Origin: Haemophilus parainfluenzae
GTDB taxonomy: Bacteria > Pseudomonadota > Gammaproteobacteria > Enterobacterales > Pasteurellaceae
Reading direction: 5' to 3'
Length of the DNA stretch: 64,000 nt
Assembly (NCBI RefSeq): GCF_014931375.1
Contig: NZ_CP063117.1
Location: forward strand, 1,612,501 to 1,676,500
The notes beneath the pieces were generated by a model, which was not told the DNA's origin, searched no databases, and saw nothing but the letters and a program-made list of their open reading frames with translations. The position numbers were made by a program, and so were the translations under genes. Below are positions 1 to 8,809 of the stretch, in pieces. How positions within the stretch are numbered: the first letter of the stretch is position 1; every line of letters begins with the position of its first letter.

Positions 1-575
1 CGTTTTGATGGACGCATAAATTCCCAAGGTGCACCTTTTTCTAACCAATCATCAGGGCGCTCAACCTGTTGGCCATTTTCAATTTTTTGACGGAACATAC
101 CGTATTCATAACGAATACCGTAACCCATTGCTGGAATCGCTAACGTTGCAAGTGAGTCCATAAAACAAGCAGCAAGACGACCTAAACCACCATTACCTAA
201 ACCAGGATCCACTTCTTTTTCAATAATCTCTTCTAAATCAACATTTAATTCAGCCAAGGCTTTTTGTGCCACATCATAAATGCCTTCTGCAATCATCGCA
301 TTAGAAAGTGTACGGCCGATTAAGAATTCCATGGAAAGGTAATAAACACGGCGAGTTTCTTCTGCACGAGATTGACGAGCGGTGGTAATCCAGCCTTCAG
401 TCACTAAATCACGCACTGCATGAAGCGTCGCATTTAGCCAGTCGCGTTGACTCGCCTCTTTTGGTGAACGACCAATTAAGAAAATTAATTTATAAACAAT
501 TGCTTTTTTCACGCCTTCAACATCAAGACTTGGTCGATTGTAGAGAAATGGCGAATCAAAATTGTCCATGATCAT
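1..575 (-). CDS. glgP: Glycogen phosphorylase, amino-terminal part (cut by window edge)
   Basis: This phosphorylase releases glucose-1-phosphate from glycogen in the cytoplasm. About 190 codons are visible from the start; the rest lies left of the window. The translated piece has family landmarks [18 protein letters not shown] and [20 protein letters not shown], typical of the GlgP/MalP amino-terminal domain. Two in-frame ATGs occur at 575 and 569 (MIMDNFDSP); I cannot tell which is used. It is the last visible gene of the leftward glycogen operon, 114 bases after glgA, with a hairpin in the gap that may reduce its transcription. Confidence 0.95.
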   Translation of the reverse strand, partial: MIMDNFDSPFLYNRPSLDVEGVKKAIVYKLIFLIGRSPKEASQRDWLNATLHAVRDLVTEGWITTARQSRAEETRRVYYLSMEFLIGRTLSNAMIAEGIYDVAQKALAELNVDLEEIIEKEVDPGLGNGGLGRLAACFMDSLATLAIPAMGYGIRYEYGMFRQKIENGQQVERPDDWLEKGAPWEFMRPSK

Positions 576-643
576 AGAAAATAAAACCTCAATAAAAAAA
601 TCGCGCAAATTTTAAGCTTTTTTACGAAAAAAACAACAAAAAT

Positions 644-674
644 CCCCCTTCAAAGGCGATTATTTTGAAGAGGG
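644..674 (-). terminator. Hairpin between glgA and glgP, possible attenuator
   Basis: On the minus strand an 11-bp stem with one G-U pair (arms 664-674 and 644-654) is followed by ATTTTTG. It lies just after the glgA stop and before glgP, so it could end part of the transcripts before glgP. Stem and T-run are seen; the effect is inferred. Confidence 0.5.
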
Positions 675-689
675 AGTCAATCCATTGAA

Positions 690-2129
690 TTATTGGTTTA
701 AAATGCTTAAATAAAGCTGCTCATATTGAGCGGCGGCATTTTTCCAACTAAAGTCCTGTGCCATGGCGTTATTACGAACCATTGCCCAAACACGTTGTTT
801 TTGCCACAACGCAAAGGCGTGTTGGATAGCACTTCGTAAATCATCTGCTTCAGCTTTTTGGAATACAAAGCCTGTTGCAGTACGCTCTTTAATGGTTTCG
901 CTTGTACTGTTTGTCACTGTATCCGCTAATCCCCCAGTCGCTCGAACAAGCGGCAATGTGCCATATTGCAAGCCATATAATTGGGTTAATCCACAAGGTT
1001 CAAAACGGCTTGGAACTAAAATGACATCACCGCCCGCAACCATTAAATGTGAAAGTGCTTCATCATAGCCAATTTTTACTGCAATATGTTCTGGGTAACG
1101 TTGTGCTAATTGGCAAATTCCCTCTTCTAAATGTTTAGCACCGGAACCAAGAATCGCTAATTGACCACCTTGTTTAACAATTTCATCCGCTGTGGCAATC
1201 AGTAAATCCACACCTTTTTGTTCTGTTAAGCGAGTTACCATCACAAATAAGAGTGCATCAGGTTGTTGTGGTAAATTAAAATAAGCTTGTAAATCAGCTT
1301 TATTTTTCTTCTTGCCTGCGATGGATTTTAATTTGTAGTGATGCTGAATATATGCATCACAGCTTGGATGCCAAATTTCTTGATCCACGCCATTTAAAAT
1401 CCCCACCAACTTACCGGCTCCACGTAAGCCTGTTAACAAGCCTTGCAAGCCATAAGCAAAGTCTGGTGTAGTAATTTCTTTTGCATAAGTAGGACTCACT
1501 GCTGTGACCATATCAGAATAATAGAGACCTGCTTTTAAATACGAAATTTGGCCAAATAATTCTAAACCATCAACATGGAACATGCCTTCTGGCAATCCAA
1601 TTTCATGTAAATGGCGATGAGCAAATTGTCCTTGATAAGCCAAGTTATGAATTGTAAATACTGATTTTGCAGGGCGACCTTTATTAAAGAGATAAGCAGC
1701 GGCTAAGCCCGCATGCCAATCATGAGCATGAACCACTTCTGCTCGCCACCAACTGTCTAAGCCTGTCGCAAGTTCTGCGCCCACCCAGCCTAATAAAGCA
1801 AAACGCTTATAGTTATCAGCATAATCATTGTAATCGGTATCATGATAAGGATTTCCTTCTCGCCAATAGAGATGTGGCGCATCAATCAGATAAATCCCCA
1901 CGCCATTGTATTCGCCATAACGTAACACAACATGACCTGCAAAATTATCAAATTCTGTGACGACATGCGTGTTCTCAATGCCCGCAGAGATTTTTGGATA
2001 AGCCGGCAACAAAATACGTGTATCAATACCAATTTCTTTTTGTGCAAAAGGTAACGCCCCTAAAACATCGGCAAGTCCACCGGTTTTGAGCAAGGGATAT
2101 AGCTCCGAGCAAACATGTAAAACTCTCAT
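690..2129 (-). CDS. glgA: Glycogen synthase (ADP-glucose)
   Basis: GlgA transfers glucose from ADP-glucose to the growing alpha-1,4 chain. The 479-residue length matches bacterial GlgA (E. coli 477). The substrate-binding motif KTGGLADVLG is at about residues 15-24, and the carboxy-terminal GT-B domain carries PSRFEPCGLTQLYG followed by GTLPLVRATGGLADTV, the usual GT5 signature. The ATG at 2129 has AAGGAAAA just upstream. It lies between glgC and glgP in the glycogen operon; the 90-base gap to glgC holds a hairpin. Confidence 0.97.
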   Translation of the reverse strand: MRVLHVCSELYPLLKTGGLADVLGALPFAQKEIGIDTRILLPAYPKISAGIENTHVVTEFDNFAGHVVLRYGEYNGVGIYLIDAPHLYWREGNPYHDTDYNDYADNYKRFALLGWVGAELATGLDSWWRAEVVHAHDWHAGLAAAYLFNKGRPAKSVFTIHNLAYQGQFAHRHLHEIGLPEGMFHVDGLELFGQISYLKAGLYYSDMVTAVSPTYAKEITTPDFAYGLQGLLTGLRGAGKLVGILNGVDQEIWHPSCDAYIQHHYKLKSIAGKKKNKADLQAYFNLPQQPDALLFVMVTRLTEQKGVDLLIATADEIVKQGGQLAILGSGAKHLEEGICQLAQRYPEHIAVKIGYDEALSHLMVAGGDVILVPSRFEPCGLTQLYGLQYGTLPLVRATGGLADTVTNSTSETIKERTATGFVFQKAEADDLRSAIQHAFALWQKQRVWAMVRNNAMAQDFSWKNAAAQYEQLYLSILNQ

Positions 2130-2150
2130 AATTTTCCTTTTATACTTAAA

Positions 2151-2178
2151 ATTGTGCTGTCATTGATAACAGCACAAT
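2151..2178 (-). other. 10-bp hairpin in the glgC-glgA gap
   Basis: A perfect 10-bp stem (ATTGTGCTGT with ACAGCACAAT) closes an 8-base loop. On the minus strand it is followed by TTTTAAG, a weak T-run; on the plus strand by CTTTTTAG. It sits 21 bases before the glgA start, so it may be an mRNA processing or stability element, or a weak attenuator. No function can be read from sequence alone. Confidence 0.45.
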
Positions 2179-2219
2179 CTTTTTAGTTCATTAAAAATAC
2201 TGTCAAAATTGACCGCACT

Positions 2220-3518
2220 TTAATCCAAATGTTCTTCATTAGTGACTTCTTCGCCTTGCAATTTTTTCAACATTGCTGATGTAACAAGTACAACCTTGCC
2301 GGTAGAACTTACACGGAAACGTTTACTATCTAGGGCTTTATCCACACCAATTTCCATACCATCTGGAATAATACAATGGCGATCAATAATACAGTCTTTC
2401 AATGTACAATTTTTACCAATTTGTACTTGTGGTAACACCACACAGTGATCAACAGAAGATCCTTCATCAATTTTGATTCTATCAAACAACACAGAATTAC
2501 TAATAGATGCATCGGTAATCACACAGCCACCACCGATAAGCGAGTTATCTACCGGTTTGACATTCGCTTTTTTATAGAAGAATTTAGACGGATAAGCCTG
2601 TACTGGATTACCACGAATTGGCCAGCTTTGATCGTAAATATCTAATTGTGGATTTTCTGAAACCAAATCGATATTAGATTGCCAGAAGCTATCAAGCGTA
2701 CCCACATCACGCCAGTAAATCTCACCTTCAGTATTTCTGCCCATGCAAGAACGGCTGAATGGATGTGCATAAAGCACGCCTTCTTCCAAGCATTTTGGCA
2801 AGACATCTTTACCAAAGTCATGAGATGTGCAAGGTGTATTCACTTCTCTATCAAGCATTTTATAGAGATACTCTGCATCAAAGACATAAATCCCCATTGA
2901 TGCTAATGAAATGTCTGGTTTACCAACCATCGCTGGTGGATCTTTTGGTTTCTCAACGAAGGCTTTAACTTTAAGATTTTCGTTTACTGCCATCACACCA
3001 AATTCACTCGCTTCAGAACGTGGTACTTCAATACAACCTACTGTACATTTTGCTCCACTTCTCACGTGATCCATCAACATGACACTGTAATCTTGTTTAT
3101 AAATATGGTCACCTGCAAGAATCAAAATGTATTTTGGACGATAGTGATTACGGATAATCGCCATATTTTGATATACCGCATCCGCTGTACCACGGTACCA
3201 TGTAGAATCATCAATTTGTTGACGAGCAGGTAACATATCAACGAATTCACCACGCTCTTGTGGTAAGAATGACCAACCTGTCTGTAAGTGGCGTAATAAA
3301 GAGTGAGCGGCATACTGGGTTACGACGCCAATACGATTCAAGCCTGAGTTTATACAGTTGGAAAGCGCAAAATCAATAATGCGACGATTACCGCCAAAAT
3401 ATAACGCAGGCTTAGCACGTTTATCGGTTAATTCATGTAAACGGGAACCACGACCACCAGCCAAAATAAGCACTAAAGTATCTTTAACTAATTCATATTT
3501 ATTAAGATCACTTTTCAT
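2220..3518 (-). CDS. glgC: Glucose-1-phosphate adenylyltransferase
   Basis: GlgC makes ADP-glucose from glucose-1-phosphate and ATP, the committed step of glycogen synthesis. The start MKSDLNKYELV (432 residues) is chosen because a GGAG sequence lies at proper distance upstream and the family begins there; a longer frame to 3563 exists but is unlike the family. The nucleotide-binding motif LILAGGRGSRLHELT is near residue 15, with GDHIYK, FVEKP and the carboxy-terminal left-handed beta-helix segments following. The start overlaps the end of glgX by 11 bases, so the two are translationally coupled. An uptake-signal core (2212-2220) touches its stop codon. Confidence 0.96.
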   Translation of the reverse strand: MKSDLNKYELVKDTLVLILAGGRGSRLHELTDKRAKPALYFGGNRRIIDFALSNCINSGLNRIGVVTQYAAHSLLRHLQTGWSFLPQERGEFVDMLPARQQIDDSTWYRGTADAVYQNMAIIRNHYRPKYILILAGDHIYKQDYSVMLMDHVRSGAKCTVGCIEVPRSEASEFGVMAVNENLKVKAFVEKPKDPPAMVGKPDISLASMGIYVFDAEYLYKMLDREVNTPCTSHDFGKDVLPKCLEEGVLYAHPFSRSCMGRNTEGEIYWRDVGTLDSFWQSNIDLVSENPQLDIYDQSWPIRGNPVQAYPSKFFYKKANVKPVDNSLIGGGCVITDASISNSVLFDRIKIDEGSSVDHCVVLPQVQIGKNCTLKDCIIDRHCIIPDGMEIGVDKALDSKRFRVSSTGKVVLVTSAMLKKLQGEEVTNEEHLD

Positions 3519-5526
3519 AACAAACTCCATAGTTTTCATCATCCATATGTTCCAACACTTCAAATGCTATACCGCTCACATCACATTGTTGAATCATGCT
3601 ATTTTCAGTTTCGGCAATCTTTTTCCATTTCCCCTTTGGCAAATAAAAAGATTGCGGTTCAGTTTTTGCATTAATTAAGAAAAGATATTTGCCGTCCAAC
3701 ATGACTTGTAGGGCTTTGCTTTCCCGATTATGCCAATCGTCTAGGGTCATAGGGTTTCCCCCTGTATTCAACCACTCGACATTTTCATCCGACCACCAAG
3801 CATCCTGTTGCAAACTTTGAATTTTTTTTCGTAATGCAATGGTTTGCTTGGTGAAGTCAAATAAGGTTTGGTTAAAATCATTCCACTTTAACCACGTAAT
3901 TTCGTTATCTTGGCAATAGGCATTGTTATTGCCATATTGGCTGTTACCAAACTCATCTCCAGCAAGTAGCATCGGCACACCATTTGATAATAATAGCGAG
4001 CCTAATAGACCTTTTTCCGATAAAACACGGCGTTTTTCGACCGCACTTTGCCATTCATCAGTTAAATCGAGTTGAGAACCTTCTATACCATGATTGTAGC
4101 TATAATTTTCATTTCGTCCGTCACGGTTCTCTTCGCCGTTAGCGTCATTGTGTTTATGGTTATAGCTCACTAAATCTCGTAATGTAAAACCATCATGGGC
4201 AGTAATAAAATTCAAGCTACCATGTGGTAATCGTCCTTCTCGTTTAAAAATATCGCTCGAGCCAGCAAAACGTTCTGCAAAAGCACCCACTTCACCACTT
4301 TGCCATAACCAAAAACGACACATATCATCGCGGAAACGATCATTCCATTGAGAAAAATAGGCTGGGAAATAACCAACTTGGTAACCGTAATGCCCTATAT
4401 CCCAAGGCTCTGCGATTAATTTAATTTGTTGTAGAACGTTATCCTGTTCCATTTCTGCAAACAATTGTGCATCCGGATTGAAATCAGGTGTTTCACGACC
4501 AAGCACAGTGGCCAAATCAAAACGGAAACCATCCACATGACATTCTGTTACCCAGTAACGTAAACAATCTAATACCCATTTGCGAATGACGTCGTTAGCA
4601 AGATTGAGCATATTGCCGCACCCCGTCCAGTTGAGGTAATCACCATGCTCGTTTTGCCAGTAATAGGTTTTATCATCAATACCTCGCTGACAAAATGTTG
4701 GGAATGTTTTTTCGGATTCAGCCGTGTGGTTAAACACCACATCCAAAATCACTTCTATGCCTGCTTGATGCAAGGCTTTGACCATGCTCTTAAACTCATT
4801 TAAAGGCTGTTTTTGATCAGCGGCATAACTTGGTTCTAAAGCAAACATGGCTAATGGGTTATAGCCCCAATAATTACGTAATCCTTTTTCTTGCAAATGT
4901 GGTTCATCAATGAAGAAATTCACTGGAAGCAATTCAAGGCTGGTAATACCCAATGATTTAAAATACGCAATATTTTCAGGATGTGCTAACGCCGCATAAG
5001 TACCCCGAATATTTTCTGGAATACGGGAATTTAATTGGCTAAATCCTTTAACATTCAGTTCATACACAATGGTTTGAGCCCAAGGGATAGACGGCTTACA
5101 ATCCCCTGACCAATCAAAACTCTCATCCACAATGCGACCTTTAGGTGCAACCGCTGCATTATCCCGTCCGTCATTTAACAAGAAAATGGAACGGGCTTCT
5201 GATGAACTTAAATCTGGTTTATGGCTTACTGCTTTCGCATAAGGATCAAGCATTAACTTTTGCGGATTAGCTAAAGTGCGGTCATTTTTACCAGTGATTC
5301 TGAACGCATACTCATCATTCAGCTCGACGCCCTCGATTGCCACATACCAAATATCATCGGTTCTGCTCATGGCAAAACGGCTTTCTTTGCCATCACGGAA
5401 CAAACAAAGTTCAACAGCATCCGCCGCACTAGAAAACAGCGCAAAATTCGAAATTTTCAGGCCGTTTTCCAGCGTTTGTGAATATCCCATTGGGGAAGGT
5501 TTGCCATTGTTATAAATACTAAACAT
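3508..5526 (-). CDS. glgX: Glycogen debranching enzyme
   Basis: GlgX is an isoamylase-type GH13 enzyme that hydrolyses alpha-1,6 branches of phosphorylase limit dextrin. The 672-residue protein has an amino-terminal CBM48-like domain, then the TIM barrel with VILDVVFNHTAES, the nucleophile segment GFRFDLATVLGR, the acid in IAEPWD and NFITAHDGFTL, all expected for GlgX. It starts 17 bases after glgB and overlaps glgC. An uptake-signal core lies inside it at 4040-4048. Confidence 0.96.
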   Translation of the reverse strand: MFSIYNNGKPSPMGYSQTLENGLKISNFALFSSAADAVELCLFRDGKESRFAMSRTDDIWYVAIEGVELNDEYAFRITGKNDRTLANPQKLMLDPYAKAVSHKPDLSSSEARSIFLLNDGRDNAAVAPKGRIVDESFDWSGDCKPSIPWAQTIVYELNVKGFSQLNSRIPENIRGTYAALAHPENIAYFKSLGITSLELLPVNFFIDEPHLQEKGLRNYWGYNPLAMFALEPSYAADQKQPLNEFKSMVKALHQAGIEVILDVVFNHTAESEKTFPTFCQRGIDDKTYYWQNEHGDYLNWTGCGNMLNLANDVIRKWVLDCLRYWVTECHVDGFRFDLATVLGRETPDFNPDAQLFAEMEQDNVLQQIKLIAEPWDIGHYGYQVGYFPAYFSQWNDRFRDDMCRFWLWQSGEVGAFAERFAGSSDIFKREGRLPHGSLNFITAHDGFTLRDLVSYNHKHNDANGEENRDGRNENYSYNHGIEGSQLDLTDEWQSAVEKRRVLSEKGLLGSLLLSNGVPMLLAGDEFGNSQYGNNNAYCQDNEITWLKWNDFNQTLFDFTKQTIALRKKIQSLQQDAWWSDENVEWLNTGGNPMTLDDWHNRESKALQVMLDGKYLFLINAKTEPQSFYLPKGKWKKIAETENSMIQQCDVSGIAFEVLEHMDDENYGVCYEK

Positions 5527-5543
5527 TGTGTTTTTCGCTATTG

Positions 5544-7733
5544 TTATGCTTTATATTTTAAATAGATCGTTGCGAGTGGCGGAATGGTCACGCTAATCGA
5601 ATTATCACGTCCGTGACTTGCAATTTCTTCGCTTTCTACCAAGCCGAAATTACCTACGTTTGAACCTTGATAATACATTGAGTCAGTATTCAAAATTTCT
5701 TCGTATTCACCCGCTACATTTACACCGATACGGTAGCCTTCGCGTGGCACCGGAGTGAAGTTACTGATCACGATAATGCGTTCACCATCACTGCTTTTAC
5801 GTTCAAAAGCAAAGACTGAATTCTCCGCATCATCTACCACTAACCAATCAAAGCCTTCCGGTTCACCATCTAACTCAAAGAGCGGTGCATTTTTTTGATA
5901 AATTCCATTCAAATCTTTGACTAATTGCAATACACCTTTATGCCATAGGCCACCATGGTTTTCGTCAAGCAAGAACCAATCCAAACTTTCTTCATAATTC
6001 CATTCGCGACCTTGAGCAAATTCATTGCCCATGAATAATAATTTCTTGCCTGGATAGCCCCACATATAACCGTAGTAAGCACGCAAGTTAGCGAATTTTT
6101 GCCATGCATCGCCCGGCATTTTGCCAAGTAACGAACATTTGCCATGTACAACTTCATCGTGAGAAAGTGGCAATACAAAGTTTTCGCTGTATTGATAAAT
6201 CATCCCGAAGGTCATTTTGTCGTGATGATAACGACGATAAACTGGATCGAGTTTCATATAACTTAGGGTGTCATTCATCCAGCCCATGTTCCATTTAAAA
6301 TTAAATCCAAGACCACCGTTTTCTGTTGGATGGGTTACGCCACCAAAAGAAGTGGACTCTTCCGCAATCGAAATAGCACCGGACACCTCAGAATGGATTT
6401 TCCAGTTGGTATGTTTTAAGAATTCAATGGCTTCTAAGTTTTCACGACCGCCATATTGATTCGGAATCCATTCGCCTTCAGCACGGCTGTAATCGCGGTA
6501 AATCATTGATGCGACCGCATCTACACGGATACCATCTACACCAAATCGTTCAAGCCAATACAATGCATTACTGGATAAGAAGTTTCTCACTTCATTACGA
6601 CCATAGTTATAAATTAAGGTATTCCAGTCTTGATGATAGCCTTCACGTGGGTCAGCATGTTCATATAAGGCTGTACCATCAAATGCCACTAAACCGTGTG
6701 TATCACTAGGGAAATGCCCCGGTACCCAGTCTAAAATCACATTAATACCTGCTTTGTGCGCTTTTTCGACTAAGCGTTTAAAGCCTTCTGGTGTACCAAA
6801 ACGGCTAGTTGGTGAATACAGCCCTATCGGTTGGTAGCCCCAAGAACCATCAAATGGAAATTCGGAGAGCGGTAAAAACTCAATATGGGTAAAGCCCATA
6901 TGTTTTACATAAGGAATAAGCTCATCGGCAATTTGGTCGTAATCTAGCCAGAAATTATTTTCTAAATTACGGCGCCATGATCCCAAATGTACTTCATAAA
7001 TCGAAATAGGTTGATTACGTTGGTTCGCTTTACGACGTTGCTCCGTCATTTCGACTACATCCGGCAACATACTGATTTCTGATGCAGTATCTGGGCGCAA
7101 TTCCGATCTGAAAGCATAAGGGTCAGCTTTTAAACGAAGGTTGCCGTTGCAATCAATCAATTCAAATTTATAGCGTTGCCCAAGGCTAGCTTTTGGTAAG
7201 AATAACTCCCACACACCACTTGCCGGATGGAAACGCATTGGATGACGGCGACCATCCCAATAGTTGAAATCACCAACCAACGAAACACGTTTAGCATTTG
7301 GCGCCCATACCCGGAAATTTACGCCCGGTACACTGTCACATTCAGTAAAATGAGCACCTAATACTTCATAAGGACGCAATAACGAACCTTCCGCCAATAG
7401 CCATTGATCCAAGTCATTCATCATCGGATGGAAACGGTACGGATCTTCAATAATTTGAGCTTCTACGCCCCAATACACTTTTAATTGGTAGGTAAAGAAA
7501 TGGTGAATATCCGGCACAATAGTAGCAAAAAATCCGCGGTCATCCTGTTTTTCTAGTTCGACAACCATGGATTGACTTTCTTTGTCAATCACTTCGACTT
7601 TATCTGCATCGGGTAATAAAGCACGAATCTCAATACCATTGTGAGTTTCATGCATGCCTAATACAGCAAAAGGATCGGCATGTTTGCCATCAAAAAATGA
7701 ATTAATTACTGATTGAGCGACTAATTTCGTCAT
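5544..7733 (-). CDS. glgB: 1,4-alpha-glucan branching enzyme
   Basis: GlgB cuts alpha-1,4 chains and rejoins them as alpha-1,6 branches. The start MTKLVAQSV (729 residues) is preferred over the upstream ATG at 7757 because AAAGGAG lies 7 bases before it and the family begins there. It has amino-terminal CBM48 domains, then the GH13 barrel with [11 protein letters not shown], nucleophile region [13 protein letters not shown], acid region SIAEES and [11 protein letters not shown]. It is the first intact gene of the glycogen operon, directly behind the malQ remnant. Confidence 0.97.
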   Translation of the reverse strand: MTKLVAQSVINSFFDGKHADPFAVLGMHETHNGIEIRALLPDADKVEVIDKESQSMVVELEKQDDRGFFATIVPDIHHFFTYQLKVYWGVEAQIIEDPYRFHPMMNDLDQWLLAEGSLLRPYEVLGAHFTECDSVPGVNFRVWAPNAKRVSLVGDFNYWDGRRHPMRFHPASGVWELFLPKASLGQRYKFELIDCNGNLRLKADPYAFRSELRPDTASEISMLPDVVEMTEQRRKANQRNQPISIYEVHLGSWRRNLENNFWLDYDQIADELIPYVKHMGFTHIEFLPLSEFPFDGSWGYQPIGLYSPTSRFGTPEGFKRLVEKAHKAGINVILDWVPGHFPSDTHGLVAFDGTALYEHADPREGYHQDWNTLIYNYGRNEVRNFLSSNALYWLERFGVDGIRVDAVASMIYRDYSRAEGEWIPNQYGGRENLEAIEFLKHTNWKIHSEVSGAISIAEESTSFGGVTHPTENGGLGFNFKWNMGWMNDTLSYMKLDPVYRRYHHDKMTFGMIYQYSENFVLPLSHDEVVHGKCSLLGKMPGDAWQKFANLRAYYGYMWGYPGKKLLFMGNEFAQGREWNYEESLDWFLLDENHGGLWHKGVLQLVKDLNGIYQKNAPLFELDGEPEGFDWLVVDDAENSVFAFERKSSDGERIIVISNFTPVPREGYRIGVNVAGEYEEILNTDSMYYQGSNVGNFGLVESEEIASHGRDNSISVTIPPLATIYLKYKA

Positions 7734-7744
7734 GACATACTCCT

Positions 7745-8164
7745 TTATGCTTTGCAAGCTTGATTATTTACAACCGATTGTATTTTCTCGTTTGTTGAGC
7801 GGCAAAAAGCATTAAACGATAATAGATAAAAGGCAAAGCAGGCAATGGATGAAAGTGCGGTTGAATATGGAATTGTTTTTTCAAACTGAATTTGGTTTTG
7901 CTCGTCGAGCAATTGATAACGCAAAGAAGCATCAGGAGGAGAAGAAAACTCGATTAAATCATCATGAATGGGTTCATTTTCAAAGGCACATATGACATGT
8001 TGGAACGGCTGATTTTGTCCAATATTCGGCGGAAATTGCAACTGCTCGATAAAATAATCAATACTGGTTGGCGATGCATCAATCAAATGCCCATCAATAT
8101 CATAATGGGAAAACGAAATGCCAAGTTTTTCAGCAGATTGTTTAAGTGATAAGGACATTTGCAT
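7745..8164 (-). pseudogene. malQ: Remnant of malQ (4-alpha-glucanotransferase), amino-terminal domain only
   Basis: The frame encodes 139 residues. The first ~100 (LKQSAEKLGISFSHYDIDGH, then SPPDASLRYQLLDEQN) resemble the small amino-terminal domain of MalQ, and malQ precedes glgB in H. influenzae (recalled gene order). Near 7860 homology passes to another frame reading LPALPFIYYRLMLFAAQQ, which fits the end of that domain and stops at 7768. The catalytic GH77 barrel of roughly 550 residues is absent. I read this as a gene broken by a frameshift and a large deletion. The stub may persist because it carries the operon promoter and leader. An uptake-signal core (7853-7861) lies at the frame change. 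Confidence 0.7.
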
Positions 8165-8183
8165 ACAATGAATGATACATCTA

Positions 8184-8206
8184 TATAATACTTAATAAGT
8201 ATTATA
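8184..8206. promoter_or_regulatory. AT-rich palindrome over the glycogen -10 element
   Basis: Ten-base arms TATAATACTT and AAGTATTATA flank AAT. The right arm contains the minus-strand -10 box of the glycogen promoter and the left arm has TATAAT on the plus strand. It could be an operator, or simply symmetrical AT-rich promoter DNA. Confidence 0.45.
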
Positions 8207-8261
8207 AGTAAGCACAATTGAAATACAATTGCCAATCTTGCAAATTGTGACCTAAATCAAA
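8201..8261 (-). promoter_or_regulatory. CRP-type class I promoter of the glycogen operon
   Basis: On the minus strand there is TATAAT (8206-8201), a 16-base spacer and TTGTAT (8228-8223). Upstream, a CRP-like site reads TGTGA (8246-8250), six bases, TCAAA (8257-8261), matching TGTGA-N6-TCACA at 9 of 10. Its centre at 8253.5 falls about 60 bases from the predicted start near 8194, the class I spacing. It would drive the malQ remnant and glgBXCAP. Sequence matches are seen; CRP control is inferred. Confidence 0.6.
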
Positions 8262-8302
8262 AAACAAAGTTTAAAGAGGATAAAAAGACAACAAAATTTG
8301 AA

Positions 8303-8743
8303 TTATTCAGTTTCAATGACAAATTCAAACCAATCAATGACATCTTCTTCATGCACGCCATCTGGAATTAAAATGCCTGCATTTTTCACTGAATTAGGAT
8401 CGCCACTGATTAAGGGATGCCATTCTGGCAAAGGTTTTCCCTCATACAATAAGCGATAAGCACAGGTATTCGGCAACCATCCAAAATCAGGCAAATTATT
8501 TTTGGTTAATTTGGTGCAATCACTTTCGATTTTAAAACGCTCAGGATAATTACGACACTTCCCTGTTTCCACATCTAAGAGATTGCAAGCAATGCGTGTG
8601 TAATAAAGTTTTTCACGCTTGCCTCGCCCTTGAATGTATTTTCGATAACAGCATTTTCCGCAGCCATCACATAAAGCTTCCCATTCGGGTTCCGTCATTT
8701 CAAGGAGCGATTTTTTTTGCCAAAAATGAGATTCAAATTGCAT
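8303..8743 (-). CDS. YcgN/UPF0260 family cysteine-cluster protein
   Basis: The 146-residue protein belongs to the UPF0260 (YcgN) family of small proteins with a putative metal-binding cysteine cluster. The pattern CDGCGKCCYRKY at about residues 25-36 and further cysteines in IACNLLDVETGKCRNYPERF and LPNTCAYRLL fit the family; length is typical. The biochemical role is unknown. It lies between glnS and the glycogen operon, an order shared with H. influenzae (recalled). An inverted uptake-signal terminator separates it from glnS. Confidence 0.9.
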   Translation of the reverse strand: MQFESHFWQKKSLLEMTEPEWEALCDGCGKCCYRKYIQGRGKREKLYYTRIACNLLDVETGKCRNYPERFKIESDCTKLTKNNLPDFGWLPNTCAYRLLYEGKPLPEWHPLISGDPNSVKNAGILIPDGVHEEDVIDWFEFVIETE

Positions 8744-8759
8744 AGTGAAACAAATAAAA

Positions 8760-8797
8760 AAGTGCGGTCAAAATTTACGTGATTTTTGACCGCACTT
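8760..8797 (-). terminator. Inverted uptake-signal pair acting as glnS terminator
   Basis: Two uptake-signal cores in opposite orientation (8760-8768, 8789-8797) form a stem of about 14 bp directly after the glnS stop. On the minus strand it ends in a short T-run, consistent with a Rho-independent terminator. Confidence 0.7.
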
Positions 8798-8809
8798 TGT
8801 TGTTTAGAA

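Noticed and set aside
3519-3563. Longer amino terminus of GlgC
   Set aside because: The extra codons overlap glgX and lack family similarity; a good ribosome site precedes the inner ATG.
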